A stretch of DNA of 9,298 nt from Oscillospiraceae bacterium (lineage in GTDB: Bacteria; Bacillota; Clostridia; Oscillospirales; Acutalibacteraceae). The notes under the pieces are model-generated. The model worked only from the letters and a program-made list of their open reading frames with translations. It was not told the DNA's origin and did no database searches. The stretch lies in NCBI GenBank assembly GCA_031262125.1, contig JAISII010000054.1, positions 1 to 9,298 of the forward strand, read 5' to 3'. Positions 5,098 through 9,298 of this stretch are shown piece after piece (the stretch's first letter is position 1; each line of letters begins with the position of its first letter). A program made the position numbers and the translations under genes.

Positions 5098-6276
5098 ATG
5101 TCTAAAGAAACGCTTAAAAAGCTTGACCAAGAATATATTATGCACACATACGGGCGTTATGACGTTGCCCTTAAAAGCGGCAAGGGTGCCGCTGCCGAGG
5201 GTTTTGACGGTGAGCAATACCTTGATATGACCTCCGGCATTGGGGTAACATCTTTGGGTTATTGCCACGACGGGTTTAACGCCGCCGTAACGGCACAGCT
5301 GCAAACACTGCAGCATACCTCAAATTTGTTTTACACTCAGCCCGCTGCCGAGCTTGCAAAAACCCTTTGCCAAAGCGGCGGATTTAGCCGTGCTTTTTTT
5401 GCAAACAGCGGTGCCGAGGCAAACGAATGTGCAATAAAGCTTGCACGCAAATACTATTTTGATAAAACGGGCAATGCTCAAAAATCACAAATTGCCACGC
5501 TTAAAAACTCCTTCCACGGGCGTACCATAACCACTTTGGCAGCAACGGGGCAGGACGTTTTTCATAACTACTTTTTCCCGTTTACCGAAGGCTTTTTTTA
5601 TGTTGAGCCGGAGGATTTTGATGCTCTTAAAGCAATTGACCCGGCAACAACCGCCGCAATTATACTTGAGTGTATTCAGGGTGAGGGCGGTGTAAACATA
5701 CTCTCGCAAGAGTATGTTACCGCTGTTGCAGCCTTTTGCAAACAGCACGATATTTTGCTTATTGCAGACGAAGTGCAAACGGGCATTGGGCGAACAGGCA
5801 AGCTTTTTGCCTTTGAACATTATGGCATTGTGCCGGATATTGTAACACTTGCAAAAGGCTTGGGCGGCGGCTTGCCCATAGGTGCGTGCTTGTGTGCCGA
5901 TGCCTTAAAAGACACCTTCTCCCCCTCCACCCACGGCACGACGTTTGGCGGCAACCCTGTGGTGTGTGCCGGGGCAAACTATGTGCTTTCGGTTATTAAC
6001 ACGCAGGCATTTTTGCAAGAGGTAACCCAAAAAGGCGAGTACCTTGCACAAAAGCTTACCGCTATTGCGGGTGTAAAATCGGTACGCCATATGGGGCTGA
6101 TGTTCGGCATAGAATTAGCAAATGCCGATGCAAAAGATATTGCCGCAAAATGTGCCGAAAACGGCCTGCTTGTGTTAACGGCAAAAACACTTTTACGCTT
6201 GCTGCCGCCTTTAACAATAAGCTATGAAGAAATTGACAGAGCAACCGAGATTTTAAAAAGCACATTGTGCAAATAA
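5098..6276 (+). CDS. argD: Acetylornithine aminotransferase
   Basis: A PLP-dependent class III aminotransferase that converts N-acetylglutamate semialdehyde plus glutamate to N-acetylornithine and 2-oxoglutarate. It has 392 residues, within the 375-405 usual for ArgD. NSGAEANE (103-110) binds the PLP phosphate. FHGRT (139-143) is the conserved segment after the aromatic stacking region. GEGGVN is at 195-200, DEVQTGIGRTG (224-234) has the Asp that pairs with the pyridine nitrogen, and TLAKGLGGG (250-258) has the Schiff-base Lys253. ATG 5098 follows AGGAGA (5088-5093). The in-frame TTG at 5059 would add 13 residues without a ribosome site and was rejected. argF follows 63 bases later. Related enzymes such as ornithine or succinylornithine aminotransferase cannot be fully excluded by motif, but the operon settles the assignment. 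Confidence 0.97.
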   Translation: MSKETLKKLDQEYIMHTYGRYDVALKSGKGAAAEGFDGEQYLDMTSGIGVTSLGYCHDGFNAAVTAQLQTLQHTSNLFYTQPAAELAKTLCQSGGFSRAFFANSGAEANECAIKLARKYYFDKTGNAQKSQIATLKNSFHGRTITTLAATGQDVFHNYFFPFTEGFFYVEPEDFDALKAIDPATTAAIILECIQGEGGVNILSQEYVTAVAAFCKQHDILLIADEVQTGIGRTGKLFAFEHYGIVPDIVTLAKGLGGGLPIGACLCADALKDTFSPSTHGTTFGGNPVVCAGANYVLSVINTQAFLQEVTQKGEYLAQKLTAIAGVKSVRHMGLMFGIELANADAKDIAAKCAENGLLVLTAKTLLRLLPPLTISYEEIDRATEILKSTLCK

Positions 6277-6339
6277 AAAAAACGACTCTCGCTGCTCATT
6301 AAAATAGTAAAATTTTATTTTTTAAAAAGGGAACTGATT

Positions 6340-7248
6340 ATGAAACATCTATTAAAATTACTTGACCTTTCGCCCGAAGAAATTAAGAACCTGTTAGACT
6401 TAGCCGACCAGTTAAAATACGAGCTTAAGCACGGCATTGCTCACCCCGTTTTGGCAGGCAAAACCTTGGGTATGGTCTTTCAAAAATCCAGCACCCGTAC
6501 CAGAGTTTCGTTCGAGGTTGGTATGCAGCAGCTGGGCGGCTACCCGCTGTTTTTATCCTCACGGGATTTGCAAATTGGCAGAGGTGAACCTGTGCAAGAC
6601 ACAGCAAGGGTTTTCTCACGCTACCTTGACGGCATTATGATAAGAACCTTTGAACAAAAAGAGGTTGAAGATTTTGCAACCTACGGCACAATTCCCGTTA
6701 TTAACGGGCTGACCGATTTTGCACACCCGTGCCAAATTCTTGCCGATTTGATGACGATTAGAGAACACAAAAACAAACTCGACGGGCTTAAGGTTGCTTT
6801 TATAGGCGACGGCAACAATATGATGAACTCGTGGATTGTGGGGGCACTTAAAACAGGTATGAAAATATCGGTTGCTTGCCCCGAAGGGTACGAACCCGCC
6901 GCCGAGGTTTTAGAATTTGCAAGCGAATACGGCGACAAATTCGAGCTTACACGCTCGCCGCTGCAAGCTGTTGCTAACGCCGATGTTATTGCCACCGACG
7001 TGTGGGCTTCTATGGGGCAAGAGGGAGAGCAAGAGAAAAGAAAAGCCGACTTTAAGGGCTATTGCGTAGATGACGAGTTACTAAGTGCGGCACTGCCCGA
7101 CTGCATGGTTTTGCACTGCCTGCCTGCACACAGGGGCGAGGAAATTACCGCCGAAGCTTTTGAAGCACACGCCAACGAGATTTTTGACGAAGCCGAAAAC
7201 CGTCTGCATATTCAAAAAGCGGTTATGGTAACGCTGTTAAAGGATTAA
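6340..7248 (+). CDS. argF: Ornithine carbamoyltransferase
   Basis: Condenses ornithine with carbamoyl phosphate to citrulline as a cytoplasmic trimer. The 302 residues are typical of anabolic bacterial enzymes (about 300-335). The carbamoyl-phosphate loop SSTRTR is at residues 50-55 and HPCQ at 129-132. The ornithine-side loop DVWASMGQE is at 220-228, and HCLPAHRGEE (259-268) holds the conserved cysteine. ATG 6340 is preceded by AAGGGA (6327-6332) with seven bases between. The upstream 63-base gap is very AT-rich and contains the perfect palindrome TAAAATTTTA (6308-6317), but no recognisable ArgR site. Carbamoyl phosphate synthase genes are not in the window. The SMG loop with ornithine-pathway neighbours excludes aspartate carbamoyltransferase. 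Confidence 0.98.
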   Translation: MKHLLKLLDLSPEEIKNLLDLADQLKYELKHGIAHPVLAGKTLGMVFQKSSTRTRVSFEVGMQQLGGYPLFLSSRDLQIGRGEPVQDTARVFSRYLDGIMIRTFEQKEVEDFATYGTIPVINGLTDFAHPCQILADLMTIREHKNKLDGLKVAFIGDGNNMMNSWIVGALKTGMKISVACPEGYEPAAEVLEFASEYGDKFELTRSPLQAVANADVIATDVWASMGQEGEQEKRKADFKGYCVDDELLSAALPDCMVLHCLPAHRGEEITAEAFEAHANEIFDEAENRLHIQKAVMVTLLKD

Positions 7249-7255
7249 TTTTTTA

Positions 7256-7261
7256 TATAAT
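7256..7261 (+). promoter_or_regulatory. Candidate -10 box upstream of tex
   Basis: TATAAT is embedded in TTTTATATAAT (7251-7261), eight bases after the argF stop. No good -35 hexamer is seen at 16-18 bases. Transcription would start near 7268, just at the leader hairpin. The identical 11-mer occurs upstream of argD at 5071-5081. Confidence 0.3.
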
Positions 7262-7268
7262 TTTTACG

Positions 7269-7305
7269 CCGCAACAGCCTTGCCGTTATAACAAAGTTGT
7301 TGCGG
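7269..7305 (+). promoter_or_regulatory. Leader hairpin between argF and tex
   Basis: CCGCAACA (7269-7276) and TGTTGCGG (7298-7305) form a perfect 8-bp stem. Flanking TTTA (7263-7266) and TAAA (7306-7309) can add four pairs across a CG bulge. The 21-base apical region can fold a little further. No T-run follows, so a stabilising, processing or regulatory role is more likely than termination. Confidence 0.5.
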
Positions 7306-7333
7306 TAAATAATGTTTAAAGGAAGCAACATAT

Positions 7334-9298
7334 ATGCAAGAAATGGATTACAAAATTGTGCTGGCACAACAGTTTGGCATAAAACCCGAATACGCCGAAA
7401 ACATAATTGCACTTTTAGATGAGGGTAATACCATCCCCTTTATTGCCCGATACCGCAAGGAATCTCACGGAAGCTTGGACGACCAGATTATAAGAGAATT
7501 TGCCGAACGGCTGGAATATTTGCGTAATTTGGACAAACGCCGCAGCGAAGTTTTTGAGCTTATTACAGCACAAGAAAAAATGACGGACGACATTGAAGCT
7601 GCCCTTAAAAAAGCCGCAACAATAACCGAAATTGACGATATTTACCGCCCCTTCCGCCCCAAACGCAAAACACGTGCAAGCGTAGCCAAAGAGAAGGGCT
7701 TGGAACCGCTTGCGTTGTTTATTTTTGCACAGGACGACACAAAAGCCTACCCCATTGACGTTGCAGAACAATATGTAGACGAAGAAAAAGGCGTTGCAAC
7801 GGCAGAGGATGCCCTGCAAGGTGCAATGGACATTATTGCCGAGATTGTATCGGACGATGCTTTAATACGCAAACGCACACGCAACCTTATTTGGATGAAC
7901 GGTTTTATAACATCGGAGGCGGCAAAAAAAGCAACCGCAGAGCAAGAAGAAAAAAGCCAAAACCAAAAACTGCGTGATGTTTACGAGAACTATTATGAAT
8001 TTAAAGAACCCGTAAACAAAATTGCAGGGCATAGGCTGCTTGCCTTAAACCGTGGCGAACGTGAGGGCTTTTTAAAGGTAGCGGTCGAAATCGAGCCGCA
8101 AAAAATCCTTAATATGATACACTCGCAAATTGTAAAAAACAACAGCCCCTGTGCCGACATTGTTGTGCAAGCCGCCGAAGACAGCTACTCTCGGCTTATT
8201 TTTCCATCGGTGCAAAACGACATTAGGAACGAGCTGACCGACAACGCTTCGACCTCGGCTATTAAGGTTTTTGCCGTTAATTTGCGGCAGCTGCTTATGC
8301 AACCCCCCGTTAAAGGGCGTGTTGTTATAGGGCTGGACCCCGGCTACCGTACAGGCTGCAAGGTCGCTGTTGTTTCTCCTACCGGCAAAGTGCTGGACAC
8401 ATCGGTTATCTACCCCACGCACGGTGCGGCACAGGTTGCACAATCTAAAAGCATTTTAAAAAATCTTATTAAAAAGCACGGGGCACAGCTGCTGTCAATA
8501 GGCAACGGCACCGCTTCTAAAGAGACCGAAATTTTCGCCGCCGAGGTAATCTCCGAAATTGATGCCGACGTTAAATATATGATGGTTAACGAGGCAGGAG
8601 CTTCGATTTATTCCGCCTCTCCCCTTGCGGCAGCCGAGTTGCCCGAGCTTGACTTAACGCTGCGTAGTGCTGTTTCTATCGCCCGCCGCTTGCAAGACCC
8701 GTTGGCAGAGCTTGTAAAAATCGAGCCGAAAGGCATCGGGGTTGGGCAATATCAGCACGATATGCCGCAAAAACAGCTTGCCGCCGCATTAGACGGTGTG
8801 GTAGAGGGCTGTGTAAACTCTGTAGGGGCTGACCTTAATACTGCTTCGCCCGCACTGCTAACGCATATTGCAGGTGTTAGTGCCGCCGTTGCAAAAAACA
8901 TAGTTGCCTATCGTGAAGAAAACGGCAGCTTTAAAAAACGTGATGAACTTAAAAAGGTTGCCAAATTGGGCCCAAAAGCGTTTGAGCAATGTGCCGGGTT
9001 TTTAAGAGTCAGCGAGAGCAAAAACCCGCTTGACTCGACAGGAGTACACCCCGAAAGCTATGCCGCAGCACAACAGCTGCTTGAGCTTTGCGGCTTTGGT
9101 AAAAAAGATTTTAAAAACGGCGGCTTGCCCGAAATTACAAATAAGCTAAACGAAATCGGCTTGAGCTTTGCCGCCGAAAAATTAGGCTTGGGCGAACCCA
9201 CCTTGCAGGACATTGCAAAAGAGCTTGCCCGCCCCGGGCGAGACCCCCGTGATGAGCTGCCCGCCCCTATGCTGCGTTCGGATGTTATGGACATTAAC
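7334..9298 (+). CDS. tex: Tex-family RNA-binding transcription accessory protein (3' end outside window)
   Basis: Tex proteins are cytoplasmic nucleic-acid-binding proteins linked to transcription, and in several bacteria to virulence or stress gene expression. 655 codons are present without a stop before the window ends. Full-length members have roughly 710-780 residues, so only the C-terminal S1 domain should be missing. The N-terminal helical region has the hallmark TIPFIARYRKES (33-44). The YqgF/RNase H-like domain begins near 328 with VIGLDPGYRTG (331-341), and VNEAGASIYS is at 418-427. SIARRLQDPLAEL is at 448-460. The helix-hairpin-helix region covers about 488-560, including NSVGADLNTAS and HIAGVSAAVAKNIVAYR. 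ATG 7334 follows AAAGGA (7318-7323). It lies 85 bases after argF, probably as a separate unit or by read-through. No functional tie to arginine synthesis is known. Confidence 0.96.
   Translation, partial: MQEMDYKIVLAQQFGIKPEYAENIIALLDEGNTIPFIARYRKESHGSLDDQIIREFAERLEYLRNLDKRRSEVFELITAQEKMTDDIEAALKKAATITEIDDIYRPFRPKRKTRASVAKEKGLEPLALFIFAQDDTKAYPIDVAEQYVDEEKGVATAEDALQGAMDIIAEIVSDDALIRKRTRNLIWMNGFITSEAAKKATAEQEEKSQNQKLRDVYENYYEFKEPVNKIAGHRLLALNRGEREGFLKVAVEIEPQKILNMIHSQIVKNNSPCADIVVQAAEDSYSRLIFPSVQNDIRNELTDNASTSAIKVFAVNLRQLLMQPPVKGRVVIGLDPGYRTGCKVAVVSPTGKVLDTSVIYPTHGAAQVAQSKSILKNLIKKHGAQLLSIGNGTASKETEIFAAEVISEIDADVKYMMVNEAGASIYSASPLAAAELPELDLTLRSAVSIARRLQDPLAELVKIEPKGIGVGQYQHDMPQKQLAAALDGVVEGCVNSVGADLNTASPALLTHIAGVSAAVAKNIVAYREENGSFKKRDELKKVAKLGPKAFEQCAGFLRVSESKNPLDSTGVHPESYAAAQQLLELCGFGKKDFKNGGLPEITNKLNEIGLSFAAEKLGLGEPTLQDIAKELARPGRDPRDELPAPMLRSDVMDIN

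Overview
The window carries most of an arginine biosynthesis operon, all on the + strand, in the order argH (3' part), argC, argJ, argB, a small GNAT acetyltransferase gene, argD and argF. It is followed by the start of tex, an RNA-binding transcription accessory protein gene that runs off the right edge. The gene order, the strong AGGAG-type ribosome binding sites, two TTG starts, moderate GC content, the arginine-sensitive form of ArgB and the style of the intergenic repeats all suggest a low-to-moderate-GC Firmicute, most likely an anaerobic Clostridia (Oscillospirales-like) lineage. That placement is inference from gene style, not a database match.

Layout: argH 1-831 (5' end outside the window), argC 880-1926, a 399-base intergenic region 1927-2325 full of hairpins, argJ 2326-3564, argB 3604-4455, a 141-base repeat-filled gap, a GNAT gene 4597-5022, argD 5098-6276, argF 6340-7248, an 85-base leader, and tex 7334 to the edge. 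Together ArgJ, ArgB, ArgC and ArgD give the cyclic acetylated route from glutamate to ornithine. ArgJ recycles the acetyl group, ArgB phosphorylates N-acetylglutamate and is the likely feedback point, ArgC reduces and ArgD transaminates. ArgF makes citrulline and ArgH performs the last step to arginine. argG and carAB are not in the window.

The least ordinary content is intergenic. Two related, non-coding, MITE-like composite repeats sit in opposite orientation on either side of argJ-argB: about 1941-2304 and about 4456-4580. They share imperfect terminal inverted repeats and end modules with identical 12-15 base blocks. They also share a series of short hairpins, nearly all closed by three-base loops, and one stem differs between copies by paired changes. 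The longer copy also holds an insert with further hairpins and a degenerate 7-base tandem repeat. Each copy stops just short of the next gene's Shine-Dalgarno sequence. One module ends in a hairpin plus a T-run, so it may work as a mobile terminator or processing site inside the operon.

The GNAT protein between argB and argD lacks the usual glycine in its acetyl-CoA loop and has no assigned substrate. I found no RNA genes, CRISPR arrays, transposase genes or convincing ArgR operators. The core operon is otherwise conventional.
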